Source of the DNA: Monosiga brevicollis MX1
Taxonomy: Eukaryota > Opisthokonta > Choanoflagellata > Craspedida > Salpingoecidae
Direction: 5' to 3'
Assembly: GCF_000002865.3 (NCBI RefSeq)
Contig: NW_001865055.1
Location: 712,136-770,676, forward strand
Length of the DNA stretch: 58,541 nt
Of this stretch, positions 1 to 12,474 are shown in pieces. Under the pieces are notes generated by a model. That model was not told the origin of the DNA, searched no databases, and worked only from the letters and a program-made list of their open reading frames with translations. The translations under genes and the position numbers were made by a program. Position 1 is the first letter of the stretch, and every line of letters starts with the position of its first letter.

Positions 1-364
1 TTGATGGGGGGGATCGAGGAAAAGGAATCGAGGTTGGGGGAAGTGGGGGGATGATGCAGGCCAAAGTTAAAGCTCAGAGTGGTCAGAAAAAGATGAATGG
101 CAGGCCAACCCCCCCAGCAACAAAGAATGGGCACAACGTTATCGGCGAACAGAGCGGCAGACGGACCAAACACCATGACCACATCGGCATGGATATTGGC
201 ATACCAAAGCAGGAGTATGCCAGAGAACAAGACAAGAGCGGAGGTGGCTCGTGGTGTGATGTGTGGGAGAGGTGGTCAGAGTATTATACCCATCAAGACC
301 GGAACGAGATGAGTGGCCCCACCGGTGACGACAGCAGACAGACAGATTGTGCAAAAGCCACTAC

Positions 365-392
365 GCACACACACACACACACACACACACAG
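365..392. repeat. (AC)n microsatellite
   Basis: An uninterrupted dinucleotide array of about 14 AC units. The Thr-His frames crossing it are repeat artefacts. Confidence 0.95.
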
Positions 393-1169
393 ACAGAGTG
401 CAGTCTGGGGAGTCGGAAAAACGGATGGGTGGCTTATGGGAATCAAAATTCCAACGTACACATGCACACAAAAAACGACGGAGCTGGACTTGTCTTACGA
501 ACGAAAAGAGGGAAGCGACCGACGGACGGCGAGGTGTGCCCCGTCTGTACAGCTTCGCGTCCAGGAGACACTGAGCTGCCAGATCACCCCGCACCGCCGA
601 AGACAAGTACACCACTCCAGCCGCACAGCTCAGCAGAGCAGAACAGAGTAGAGAGGAGCAGAGAGGAGCAGAACCGAGATTTGGAAGCCAACATCATGTC
701 AACACAACCACCACTCGTGTTTGGTGTTGGGTCCACACCTTCAATACATTACGCCACCCCACGCGAAGAAATCTAAGAAAAAAAGCCCACATCCACACAT
801 TCTTTTGTTCTCGCGCTCTGCTTGTGTTAACGCGTCAGTCAAGGCGACTTTGGGTCACAAATTGTTATCATGTGTGACAAAGAGAAAAAGTCGACAAAGA
901 GAGAGATTGGGAGAAAAGTCGACAAAACACCACAAAGAGAGATTGGGAAATTTAGAGTGCACAGGCAGGTAGCGAAATGGATGAAGATGCAAGAAGAAGC
1001 AGTTCAAGAAGAAGTGTAGAAGAAGAAGAAGAAGAAGAGGATGAGGCAGAGGAGGAGGAAGAACAAGAAGCAGCTCATAGTACATGTTGTCATAGTAGCA
1101 GAGCAGTTACAGTCGCAGTCGCAGTAGCAGTCACAGTCGCAATCTCATGTATTACGGACCACAACTAGA

Positions 1170-1172
<3 letters not shown>

Positions 1173-1204
<32 letters not shown>
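1173..1204. repeat. (GT)n microsatellite
   Basis: About 16 GT units, following a stretch of CAGTCG-like hexamers at 1107-1140. Confidence 0.95.
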
Positions 1205-1206
<2 letters not shown>

Positions 1207-1872
1207 GGGAAGGAGGAACCAAAGAGAAGGTGTCCAGGCTCAACACACAAACGCTGATGCTGATGGCAGGCGGCGCTGAAGATCAGAACAGAACAATCGT
1301 TGCTGGAGCCGGGTGTGTGTGTGTGTGCTCAGGGCAGCGGGACAAGGTAGCTGGCGGTTGACTGGGTGTCTCGCCGGCAAGTTTGGCAAGACCGCACAAA
1401 ACCAGAAGCGTTGTTTGTTGTTGGGAAGATGCATGCGTTGAGGCGAAATGGCCATCACCCGGGAGAGAACGAGAACGGGAAGATGAAAAGAGAGAGCAAG
1501 AAGACACAAACGAGCGACGAAGCAGGACGGTATAAAAGCATCAGACAGACAATGGTCAGAGAGATCTGAGCAAGCCGACATGAAAATCACACGCGCACAC
1601 GCATGTATTGCACGTTTTCACGAGAGCAGTTCAGGCGTGTGCTGCTTCGTCTCTTCCTCTTCCTTTGCCATCAATGGTGTGAAAGGGACCAGGAAGACAG
1701 AATGGTGTAAAGGACGAGAAGCAGCCGGGCACGGATTGGCAGGCATAATCGATCTTGGCAAGTCGTTTGGCAGAAGAGGGAGGATGTCCATGGAAAAGCA
1801 CAGGCGCAAAAGCGGGTACGAGGGCATGTCTATCATGTTGATGCGATATGTATTTGGAGTAACGGGCTGGTG

Positions 1873-1873
<1 letters not shown>

Positions 1874-1932
<59 letters not shown>
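1874..1932. repeat. (TG)n microsatellite
   Basis: About 29 uninterrupted TG units followed by GAGAGTGAGAG. It generates the Cys-Val run in a long but unsupported plus-strand frame. Confidence 0.95.
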
Positions 1933-1935
<3 letters not shown>

Positions 1936-2784
1936 TGAGAGTGAGAGAGGGGTACTTGGTCAGCACGACTCAGGATCTGATAGAGTGGTATGCTGGGGCG
2001 GCAGGCCTCCTTCTGCCGGTAACGGCGGTGGAATGATCGTGTCTTGGTGTGTCAAGGCATGTTTGTGTGGCCGGGTCGGGCAAGCCGTGCAAGCAGGCAG
2101 CGGGCAGCGGGAACGGGGACCAACCTGCAGCAGCGCACGATCTGGACGCTGTCTGTCACTATCACGAGACAAACAACAAGGATACCGAATCGAGCACCCG
2201 ACTGGCAGACCCCAAACGTTGATGGCCAACGCAGTGTGCAGACGAGCGGGGAGCTTCGGGATGCTTGAACGCAATGGGCTGAAAAGTCAAAAGTCAAGCA
2301 CGGCAGAGCAGTGTGTGTTGAGGTGGCCACTTGGACAGAAAAATGGTCAAAGTCGCATCCTCAACTCCTTCTCACTCGAGCGATCATGAAGACATCCGTG
2401 TGAGAGGCTATCTCAACGGGCAAACAAAGAGGGGAAGAACGGGGAGCCCTCTGATGATGATGATGATGATGTCGTGCAAAGCAGTGTCTCGTGAAATGGA
2501 AATCTGGCTTTTTGCCACACACATCTCTCTCTAACTTTCAGTCTCTTTGTTTTGTTGGTTTGTCTCTCTAATCTCTGATTTAGCTTTGCTTTTACGTTGG
2601 CCATTGTGTCTCTTCATCGCTCTGTCTCTGCCTCAGTCTTTCTCTCTGCCTCTTCCGCTGCTCACAACGATCCATGTATCCTTCCCTCTCGCGAGACGCA
2701 CCAGCATTTCCGGCACATCTCCGGCAGTGGCCCAGCTGCCGTTGGCAGAGGCATTGCCGTTGCTGTTGCCAGCTACGGATCTGT

Positions 2785-3725
2785 ATGACCACCGTGGTTT
2801 TGGGTTCAGATGCTGAGTGGTGTGCAGCCATATCTTCTTCTACGAAGAGTGTGATGGTTGTCAATGCGGGTGATGATGATCAACAGCTGATACCTTCGTC
2901 CCTTGCTGATCGTTCATCTACCCCCCAACATCATGAAGAGGCTGGATGAACCTATGGAGTTTACAGCCATCCCTCGCTTGCTACCAGACCAGCACTCGCA
3001 ACCAATCACCCTCGAACAGCGGGGGCGCTGCCAAAACTCGAAAGGAAACAAATCCATACAAAAGTTAGAGTGTTGGTCAGCACAACAACAAAAGACTTTG
3101 TCAAAATTTAATTTTTTTTCGTCTTTTTCTTCTTCTGCTTCTTCTTCTGCTTCATCTCTTTAGGCGGCTGTTCGGGCTGCGGCAGCAGCACTCTCTGTGT
3201 GTGTTTGTGTAATGTGAGCGAGAGAGAGTGTGTGTGTGTGTGTGCGTGGATGTCCACAGACACAAAAAGAAGGGGGCCGCATAGATGGGAACAAGTGGCC
3301 ATCAAGCTCACGCTATTGCCGCTGTTGTTGCAGAAAAAAAGCACATCACGGTCGTACCCACTCCCATCAACCGTGGGGGCGCCTTTTCTATCTGTGTGTA
3401 TGTGTGTGTGTGTGTGTGTATGTCCCTCTCGGTGTCGTGTTTGCTCGCTCGACGCACACACTCACTCTCTTTCCACTCCTGCTCGTGTCGGTTGCACCTG
3501 GCTGCGCCGGCGTTTGCTTTGGCTATCCCACCTTGGTTGACCAAAAGACGAAATCGGAGGACACAAGCATGACTACCTTTGAGTATCGTTGCATCCATAC
3601 AGACTTGAGAAAGAGTCCTTCTAGCGCCTTGGCTTCATTCTTCGAGCTGGTCGGTAATTTAAGCACATGGCATGACGAAAATTTGAGCAGCGGCATCGCA
3701 CATGAGTCGTCTGACCGCCTCTAAG
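2785..3725 (+). other. Possible exon fragments of an unidentified gene
   Basis: Three plus-strand stretches look more protein-like than their surroundings. Near 2785-2945 a frame begins MTTVVLGSDAEWCAA. Near 3285-3390 a frame reads AHAIAAVVAEKKHITVVPT. Near 3500-3723 a frame ends at a stop after HESSDRL. They are separated by TG-rich spacers with plausible splice acceptors, but I could not join them in one reading frame or match them to a family. They may be exons, decayed coding DNA or chance. Confidence 0.15.
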
Positions 3726-4900
3726 TCAGTCGTCCGCTACATGCCGATTCAAGGAATTGGCTGGGCAGCGGCCAGTGTACCAAGGAACCCCCGGTAAAAC
3801 TTGGAAAGTATCCTCCCTTCCATCCACCGTTTTGTCAGAAGGTACGAAGTGATCCTGCCAAACATAAGGGGGTTAGATGGCAGCCCACTTTGCCCCCGTG
3901 CCACTACTGCCAAAGATGGCAGTCGAAGAACAACAACCACACGAAAAGATAGAGGCATGAAAACCAGGTCACAAGGTCGCACTCGTGGCCGTAGATAGGT
4001 GTGTGCAAGAGGGCGCAAGGAAGATATCGAGACAGGACAAGACCCAAATCCTTACAAGCACTACGTCATCACACTGGTTTCTGCCTGCAGTGGCAATGCG
4101 GTTGGGCCAGACTTGAAAAGGCATTCGACGCAAGGAATGAGGGAAGCTCAACCTCCAGCCATGGCATCGACGGCGACTGTTGCTCTTCAGTCATTGACTG
4201 GCTAGACGCCCTGCCATTCTGATCGGGGCCTTGCCAATCAAGGGTTCATGGGACAGCGGTGCTGCCCGCACATGCCATGTCCAGGGTACGCGACCGATTC
4301 AAGCTTGAGCCAAGAATTGCACTGTTCGCATGCATACAATTGCTCCTCCGATAAACGGCACCCCACCTGGACGTTGCCTGCTCACATTGACCCCAGCGCA
4401 TTGGACGGCGTTGCTGCAGCTGTGCTGGGTATCACTGTGCTTTGGTCGTCGCGAAGCAGGGTCAGTCGGGTTCTCGAGAATCCATTTCTTGCACGTTGCC
4501 TCGATGCCGCGGGGTCACTACCGTGGGGCAGCGCCACGCCGCCACGCCACCACTCGCCCTTTCCTGCTTCTTTCTTGCCCATCAAGGCGCACAAATCATC
4601 AACAACGATGTCCCATGTGACGGACAACCCCAAGACGTCGATCGGTCAGCCCTGCGTGGCGCCACGCTCGCACGACACCTTTTCGACGTGGCGCCCTCTG
4701 GCATCCGGCCAAGCCCGGGTCCTTGAGTGAGCAAGAAAAGTCAAATGTGGGCCGTATTGTTGGGAGCCGAGGCAGGATCCTTGGGGTCAAATTGTGGGTG
4801 TGGGTGTATGCAGCACAGAATCATACCACTTTTACAAATTTCCTGGTCATCTTGCTGCAACGAGCCAGGGCAACTCGAGCCTACGTAATAACGTAAAGGC

Positions 4901-4902
<2 letters not shown>

Positions 4903-4965
<63 letters not shown>
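4903..4965. repeat. (TG)n microsatellite
   Basis: About 31 uninterrupted GT/TG units in unannotated sequence. Confidence 0.95.
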
Positions 4966-4968
<3 letters not shown>

Positions 4969-5628
4969 AGTGGTCCAGCCGCGCCAGCCAGCAGAAGAAA
5001 GCGGGCGCCGTGCTGCGGGCCAGGACGCTACCCCTCGGGATGAAGACGTCAGGATGTATTTCGCAACCTCAAACGAGGACATTCGATTTTGCAATGGAGT
5101 AGACAGCTGACGAGGTCAGTGAGATTTTTTTAGAGTAAATATCAGCATGTCAGATAAATTAATCGAGCTGATGTAGAGAGACATGAGCCGACTCGAGCCT
5201 GCTTCCAGAGACAAGTGGAAAAGAGGTTAAAGACAAGCTTGGAGAATCAAGGTTACTCCAGAGGTTGAGCCATCTGCCGACGAAAATTTAGAGACGATCA
5301 AGTGTTTGAACGTGACTCCCAGACGATTGCTGCTCTTGCCAGAAATGACGAGAAACCTCTCTCTCTCTCTCTCTTGATTTTTTTTTTTTTTTTTTGCGCT
5401 TCTGGCAGGCTCTGGAGTGCTGCCGAGGACCTCTTTCCTCGCTGGACCTGTGGCGTAGCTGGGTGCTCGACGGCTGGTTGGTTATCCACTGGATCTGACG
5501 GGCGGCTGTTAGTTTGGGTACGTTTGGATGTTGGGGGTGGGTGACAAGTGCATTTGCCGCGCGGCACATCTGACACACAAAAACGCACATATGCAAAGGT
5601 GACACATGCGCGCCCAGCCACTGGATTG

Positions 5629-5688
5629 CACACAGCACACACAGCACACACAGCACACACAGCACACACAGCACACACAGCACACACC
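5629..5688. repeat. 9-bp minisatellite, CACACAGCA unit
   Basis: About six and a half near-perfect head-to-tail copies of the nonamer CACACAGCA. It lies about 170 bases upstream of the Hsp78-like start, so it could sit in the promoter or 5' UTR. On the minus strand it reads as a Cys-Val-Leu type tripeptide repeat, which I regard as an artefact. Confidence 0.9.
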
Positions 5689-5860
5689 GGAACGTACGTT
5701 GAGCAACGCTTGCAACAAAAGTCAACGCTGGGGACTTGAGTGGCATTTTCTTTCTCATCATCCATCTCACTCGTCTTGACTGACAAGCTGACGCTTCCTG
5801 GGTTCTCCCTGCTCACTCTGCTTCCTCCTCCATCCCCATTCTGGAACCAAGGTTGCAAAC

Positions 5861-6815
5861 ATGAATCCCGCGTCTGGGGCGCCAAGCGCCCGCAGTCTGC
5901 GAGCCGTCTCGCGGCTTGCACATCGGCGCCTGGCGAGCCAGCACACACCCGCCACCCGAGTTGCGCCTCGTCGGCCAGAACAGCGCGCCGTCCATCGCCA
6001 GCTGGTTGCCCCTGCTGGAGTCCTGGCTGCCCGCCACCACTTGGCTCTGCGTGGTCTGCACACCAACCGCAGCCTCCAGCAGCAGGGCCAACCCTCGAGC
6101 TGGGTCAAGCCGCAGGCCATGCCCAAAGGTGAAAACCTCAAACGCTACTCTGTCAACCTGACCCAACTAGCTCGCGACGGTAAGCTGGACCCCGTCATTG
6201 GGCGCGATGAGGAGATCCGCCGTTGCCTCCAGATTCTCAGCCGTCGCACAAAGTCCAACCCCTGCCTCGTCGGCTCGGCTGGTGTCGGCAAAACAGCCGT
6301 GGCGGAGGGCCTGGCTCAACGCCTCGTCAACCGCGACGCCCCCGCATCCATGCATGACAAGGAAGTGGTATCTCTTGACCTGGCCGCTCTCATTGCCGGC
6401 GCCAAGTTTCGCGGCGAGTTTGAGGAACGCCTCAAAGCCGTCATCAACGATATCAGCGAAGCCGACGGCCGCTACATTCTTTTCATCGACGAACTGCACA
6501 TGGTCCTTGGCCTTGGCGGTGGCGGTGATGGTGCCATGGATGCCGGCAACATCCTCAAGCCCGCCCTCGCTCGTGGCGAGCTTCAGCTCCTCGGTGCCAC
6601 CACCCTCGAGGAATATCGCCGCTATATCGAGAAGGACGCTGCCCTCGCCCGACGCTTTCAATCCGTCCTCGTCAACGAGCCCAACGTTCAGGACACCATC
6701 TCCATTCTTCGCGGCCTCAAAGAAAAGTACGAGCTGCACCACGGCGTTCAAATCACCGACGGTGCCCTCGTGGCCGCCGCTACCCAGTCCGAGCGCTACA
6801 TTGCCGACCGCTTCC

Positions 6816-6849
<34 letters not shown>

Positions 6850-8977
6850 TGCCTCCCGCCTCCGCATGCAGCAAGAGAGCAAGCCCGAGATTATTGATCA
6901 GCTCGACCACGACCTCCTCACCCTCAAAATCGAGCTCGAGGCCCTCAAGAAGGAGACCGATGCCGCCTCCAAGGAACGGCGGGCGCACATTGAACGCGAG
7001 GTGGCCAACACACAAGCTCGCATCGACGAGCTCACCGCCCAATGGGAAAGTGAAAGAGCTACTCTGACCACCCGCACCCGCTTGCGCGAAGAGCTCGATA
7101 GCCTCAAGCTCAAGCTCGAGCACGCCATGCGTGATGGTAACTATGAATTGGCCTCCAAACTCAAGTACAACGACCTTCCTGCCCTGCAGCAACGCCTCGA
7201 AACGGAGGAGAAATCGGTGGAAAAAACGGCCGACACACGCCTCATGGGTGACCGCGTCACCTCGCGGGACATTGCCCAAGTAGTGTCCCGCGCCACAGGC
7301 ATTCCCGTCCACCAGATGCTCCGCTCCGAGCGCGAAAAACTGCTCAACATGGAGTCGATCCTGCAGGTGCGTGCTTGTGAATTGAATTGTCCGCCCTGCC
7401 TTTCTTCTGAAACACTGCACTCATCAATGTCCTGGCACATATCCACCGCCTTGCCTGCTCTGATGCCTTATTTGTTTTATTTTTCATTTTTTTCATTCTT
7501 TTGTCGACTTGTCACAGGAGCGCGTCGTGGGTCAAGACTCGGCGGTACAGGCCGTGTCCAACGCTGTTCGGCTGAGCCGAGCCGGTTTAGCCCAGGGCAA
7601 ACGACCCATCATGTCGGCGCTCTTTTTGGGACCCACGGGTGTGGGCAAGACTGAGCTCTGCAAGGCCCTGTCTGAGTTTATGTTTGACACTGAGGCGGCC
7701 TTGATTCGCCTGGACATGAGCGAGTACATGGAAAAGTTTTCCGTCTCCCGCCTCATTGGATCCCCGCCCGGCTACGTGGGCTACGAAGAGGGCGGCCAGC
7801 TTACCGAGGCCGTTCGGCGCCGCCCCTATGCCGTCATTCTCCTCGACGGTACGTGATGTCGTCAAAGGAAAAAAAAACGGAGCAGTGTCGTTTAAAGTCA
7901 TGGTGTGACTGACATGTGAGGCCACTCGCTGGACTCACTGGTGCGGCATAAACGGTTTTGGTCGCACACAGAGTTTGAAAAGGCGCATCGCGATGTGAGC
8001 AACATGTTGCTGCAAGTGCTGGATGATGGTCACTTGACGGACAGCAAGGGCCGCAAGGTGGGTGTATCGTTGCTGTTTACTCTTGGGAGTGACATTGAAT
8101 GAGAAGTTGTGATGTGTTTCGTTTTGCTTTGCTCGTAACTGTAAGCGATGGTGGGTGGTTGAGAGCTCAATGGCGTGGGGTCCTGTGGTGCGTATGTGCA
8201 GGTGGATTTCAGCAACACAATCTTGATCATGACTAGCAATTTGGGGGCCAACATGTTGGCCGAGGTGTCGGATGTGAACAACGATGGCCTGCGTGATGAA
8301 ATGCGCCGCTTGGTACGGACAGTTGCCGTTGCTTCCATCTGGCTTCTTCTATCCGGGGCCCGTGATGGCTTGCGCGCTATTGGGTCGCCTCTCACATGGC
8401 TGGGTATCTGACATGGTGGGCGCATGTGCAGGTGCGGGACCAGTTTTCGCCCGAGTTTGTCAACCGGATCGATGAGATGATTCTGTTCAACCGGTTGGGC
8501 CGCAAGCACATGACCGGTATTTTGGACATTCGTTTGGAGGAACTGGGCCAGGTGCTGGCCAACAATCATCGCATCACGCTCGATGTGAACGATGAGGCGC
8601 GTGCTTGGCTCTGCGAGAAGGGCTACGATCCTGCCTATGGTGCTCGACCCTTGAACCGGGCTGTTCACGTAAGTCGTTGCTTCTGGCAGTGTTGCTTGCA
8701 GTTGTCCCATGTGTTGCTGACAGGTATACATGTATTTACACGCGCGGACCCTGTGTGTGCCGGCGTCCGGTTTGCTCGTGTTTAGAAATATGTCAAGAAC
8801 CCATTGGCCCGGGCGCTCTTGTCGGGTGAGGTTCGCGACGGCGAAACGGTGCATGTGGTCAAGGCGGAGAACGAGGACATGGTGGTGGTGACCCCAAACC
8901 ACCCGGGCAATGCCGGGGGCACCGGCCACCTTGAGGAGGAGGCCGACTTTGACGACCTCGACGAACAGCACGCCTAA
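5861..8977 (+). CDS. HSP78: Mitochondrial Hsp78/ClpB-type AAA+ disaggregase
   Basis: Six exons join in frame with GT-AG borders: 5861-7366, 7518-7848, 7972-8057, 8202-8312, 8432-8668, 8786-8977, giving about 820 residues, close to yeast Hsp78 (about 811). Residues 1 to about 85 are rich in Arg and Ala with few acidic residues, as in a mitochondrial transit peptide. There is no ClpB N-terminal domain, as in Hsp78. AAA-1 has Walker A GSAGVGKT at about 138, the [13 protein letters not shown] pore region and Walker B LFIDELH. A coiled-coil middle domain spans about 350-460. AAA-2 has Walker A GPTGVGKT at about 540, pore motif GYVGYEEGG and Walker B LLDEFEKAH (split by intron 2). Family role: ATP-driven threading of aggregated proteins with mitochondrial Hsp70. 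The acidic tail ([11 protein letters not shown]) is typical of ClpB. The start is the first ATG giving the transit peptide. The 417-residue minus-strand frame opposite it is an antisense shadow. Confidence 0.95.
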
Positions 8978-10266
8978 TTTATGCGCCACGAATCCGTCTC
9001 TTAGACAATCTGATGATAATGTGCATAGCGTAGCGTAAGCGCCTCTAGCCCTCTGTCCCGCAAATTGACTTTCGAAGAAGACGGATGTCAGACAACACCT
9101 TAACCCAACAGCTGTTGTTTGTACATCTTGGTGGCGCACATGTGTTATGTGTACGCGTATGACATTATGAGAGACAGAGATGAAGCAAAGAGATAGAGCT
9201 AGAGAGCGTGGAACGGATCAGAGACCAGAGCGAAAGACCAGATACATTACAAAGTGAAACAGAACGAGATAGCAGAGAGTCAAAGAGGATTCAGAGATAG
9301 AGCCAGCCACAGCGTCACAGTCAGAGGTGCAGAGTTGAAGACATGCAGAGATGAACGTTACAAAAAGACATGACGTTAACCATGTGGTAAGACAAAAAGA
9401 GCATAACGGTAAAGGGTGCAGGCTGTTCAAATGGCAGCGGGCTGCCTTGTAACTGAGGCAGCCCGCTGCAACTGGGACGCGAGAAAGGGGAGCATGATGC
9501 ATCCTGCTGTGGTGTGTAGAGCCCGCTGCCCGATCAAATACACATGTGATCCATTGATCCGGTGATCTCGAGGTTTGTGTCATTCACTTTCAATGGTAGG
9601 CTTACCGCCTCTCTCTAAATTTCCCAGAACGAGGCGCTTCTTCTCTAACATTATTCAACATTTCAAACTTGTGTCTGAATATGGTTACATACAAACGCCA
9701 CTCTCTGATTTTGCCTTTATACTTTTGTGTGTAATTCTCGCCCCTAAACTCAACCTCTTCATCATCACTCTCAGTAGAATATATCTCTTAAATATCTTCA
9801 AGCCGCACAGCCTCTCTCTGAAACTTTTCTCACTTTCACGGTTTCTCTTCACTCACACACACACACACACACACACGCGCGCCAAATCACACACACGAGC
9901 GCCGCGCGCGTCGAGAGAGAGAGAGAGAGGAGCTCAGCTCGTCTGGTGTCTGGTCTGGAGCGTGCTCGGGATCACAGGATTTCCCCGCACTGCTTGCTTG
10001 ATTTCGACAGGATCGGGAGGGGTGCATGTGAGAGAGGTTAGGGTTGAAGCGTGACGGCCGGTTTGTCGAGGGTGCGGCGACTGCAACAGTATCGCTCTGC
10101 TCGTGACCTGCCTGCCTGCGGTACGTATGAGCTGCGCATCGCTTCCCATGGATGCTCGTTCGTGACATTGGAAAGGGGGTCGCCTCACCTGTTGTCGGCC
10201 GCTGGTGGATGTGAAATTGACAGCTGGGTGCCTCGGTTGGTTGTTGTCTTTGAAACACCACGAGCC
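8978..10266. other. Spacer between the Hsp78-like and PP2C genes
   Basis: No coding signal. 9160-9345 is purine-rich with GAGA motifs, 9851-9876 is an (AC)n run, and 9917-9930 is a GA run about 340 bases before the PP2C start. An open frame runs into the phosphatase from 10051 in phase with it, but its sequence before residue MGAFLEKP is not conserved-looking and probably represents 5' UTR. Confidence 0.6.
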
Positions 10267-12474
10267 ATGGGCGCGTTTTTGGAAAAACCCATCACGGACA
10301 AGGAGTTTGAGGAAGGCGCTGATCGGTTTGGCCACAAGTTCTGTGTCGGTTCGATGCAAGGCTGGCGTGCTGACCAGGAGGTGTGTGACCATGGACGACC
10401 ACCATAGCCCGGCAGGCTCTGCCACCGCTCTCTGTTTCTGTGGCCACAGCGATCTGACCCCCGGTCCCGGCCCTTTGCTCGCCCTGGTTTAGGATGCGCA
10501 CCTGGCCATTCCGGACATTGACGAAACCTGGGCCTGCTATGGTGTTTTTGATGGCCACGGCGGTTGGTGTTACGCCCCACGTATGCTGGGGGTTCGCCTT
10601 TGAGGGACGCGTGTCTTTGACCCCGCTGTTGTGGCCCACATTGGCTTGGTACAGGTCCCGAAGTATCAAAATTTGTCGCCCGTCATCTGCTGGACTGTCT
10701 CAAGGCACAAGAAGGCTTTGCCAATGGCGAGGTGACCCAGGCCTTGCAAAAGGCCTTTTTAGCTCTTGATCTGCAAATCAAAGCCGAGGAAAGCCTGGCA
10801 GAGCTGCAACAACTTGCGCATGCTGGCAGTACGTGCTCATGAACCGTCTGCTGTTTCGAGTCAGATTAGCCCGCCGTTCCTGACCCCCCGGTTCTTACTC
10901 GTGAACCAGATGATTCGGACGATGATGATAACGATTCAGAGGATGATGAGGAAGATGGTGACAACATTGAAGCCCTTCAGGCCGATGCCGACATTCCCAT
11001 CGATGTGAGACCAGGCCATTTTGGATTTGTCCAAAATCCGCGCCTCCCCGCCTTTGCTCACAGCATCGTCTAACCCACCCTATGCCTGCCAACAGGAGCT
11101 CAAGCGTGCCAATGGCAAGCGTGCGGATAATGCCGGCGAGACGGCAACAGATGGGCAACTTGATCAAAAGCGGGCCAAGCTGCAGGCACTCTTGACCGGC
11201 GATCTCATGGAGGACGACGAGGATGACGACGAGGATGACGAGGATGATGACGACGAGGATGACAACGAGGAGGAGGCAAAAGACAAGGACTCCAAGCAGA
11301 AGCAATCCAAAGACGGAAAGCAAAGCACAAAAGAGGGCGACGACCAGGATCAGGCTGCTGACGATTCGGATGAGGACGAAGAGGGTGTTGAAGAGCAGGC
11401 ATTTGAGCACAGTGCGTTTGTCCATTGCAAAGTCATACCACTCGAGTTTTTTTTTTCAGTTGCTCTGCCTGAGTACTCACGCGTGCTGGAACTGGGTGTT
11501 TTGTAGGTGAGAGCATCCGTGCTCAGCTGCTGGCAGCCCTGGCTCAACACGGCGAAGGTAGCGAGGCACTGCAGGCCATTCAATCAATGCAAGAAGATGA
11601 GGCTCCGGGCTACAGCTCTGGTACCACCGCCAACGTCATGCTCCTCAACGAGCGCTTGGCAATTGTGGCCAATGCGGGGGATTGTCGGTTCGTCTTGATG
11701 CCCCCATCGCGCCTGTATTCGCTCATCAAAGGCACCATACCTCATGCTCGCTCCCTGCTTCAATGTTCTCAACAGGGCTGTCCTGTGTCGCAAGGGCGTG
11801 GCCATGGACATGAGTGAGGATCACAAACCCGAGGATGAGCCTGAGCGCACGTGTGTAACCTGACGGCCCCTTGACTCACCACCCAAGACGCCTCTTGGTG
11901 CCACCTGCATCCTCTTGCAGCCGTACCGGACTCACGCCTTTCTTCTTTTTAGGCGCATTGAACGGGCCGGTGGTACAGTGGACAGTGACGGTCGTATTGA
12001 GGGTGGCCTCAACCTTTCGCGCGCCCTAGGCGACTGGAACTACAAGCAAAACGCTGAGCTCGATCATCGCGATCAGGTCCGCATTGGCAGCAGTTGAAGT
12101 CATTTGTTCGAGTGCCTTTGGGTGTGCCGACACGCTGCCTCATGTAAACGTCCTTGCAATTGTGCGTGCCCTCCCGATCGTCGCGGTCTTTGCAGAAAGT
12201 TTCGGCATTGCCTGATATCCAGGTCATGGAGCTGTGTCAAGACGACGAGTTTATTGTCCTGGCCTGCGATGGTATCTGGAACTCAATGACTTCTCAGCAG
12301 GTCGTTGACTATCTGCGTGTACGCTTTACCAAGGGCGTTGTGATCAAGGCAGCCATCACCGAACTGTTGGATGCCTGCATGGCACCGGACACGGAGACGG
12401 GCGATGGGTCGGGTTGCGACAACGAAACTGCCATGGTTGTCATGCTTCGCGATATCACTGGCAAGGAGGTGTGA
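10267..12474 (+). CDS. PPM1G: PP2C-family Ser/Thr phosphatase, PPM1G-like with acidic insert
   Basis: Nine exons join in phase: 10267-10380, 10493-10562, 10655-10828, 10910-11004, 11096-11411, 11507-11687, 11776-11850, 11953-12076, 12196-12474, giving about 475 residues. PP2C motifs in order: GSMQGWRADQEDAH, GVFDGHGG (metal-binding Asp), SGTTANVMLL, IVANAGDCR, DHKPEDEPE, GGLNLSRALGDW, LACDGIWNSM and GCDNETA (final metal Asp). An Asp/Glu-rich insert followed by Lys/Ser-rich sequence (exons 4-5) interrupts the catalytic domain exactly as in animal PPM1G, and MGAFLEKP matches the family start and could be N-myristoylated. In animals PPM1G is nuclear and acts on splicing and chromatin substrates; that role here is inference. 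RADQED replaces the usual RVSMED. The C-terminus could instead splice on to TTTCATCGC at about 12555; the simplest reading stops at GKEV. Confidence 0.93.

Larger units (their letters stand above)
1..5860. other. Gene-poor, microsatellite-rich region upstream of the Hsp78-like gene
   Basis: No gene can be supported here. Open frames on both strands are short or driven by simple repeats: (AC)n reads as Thr-His and (TG)n as Cys-Val. There are GAA/GAG-rich stretches near 1010-1075 and several CA/TG arrays. The last 500 bases before the Hsp78-like start hold a CT run (5357-5373) followed by a T run, and a 9-bp minisatellite (5629-5688). A few protein-like segments at 2785-3725 are listed separately. 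The absence of any recognisable domain over 5.8 kb contrasts with the dense genes downstream. Confidence 0.6.

Noticed and set aside
1580-2389. 269-residue plus-strand frame with a Cys-Val run
   Set aside because: Its length depends on a (TG)n array read as Cys-Val; there are no domain features or splice context.
5288-5948. Minus-strand frames with repeated CAVCAVCAV residues
   Set aside because: They are translations of the 9-bp minisatellite at 5629-5688.
6167-7420. 417-residue minus-strand frame opposite the Hsp78-like gene
   Set aside because: The plus strand carries all AAA+ motifs and splice joins; the antisense frame has no recognisable domain.
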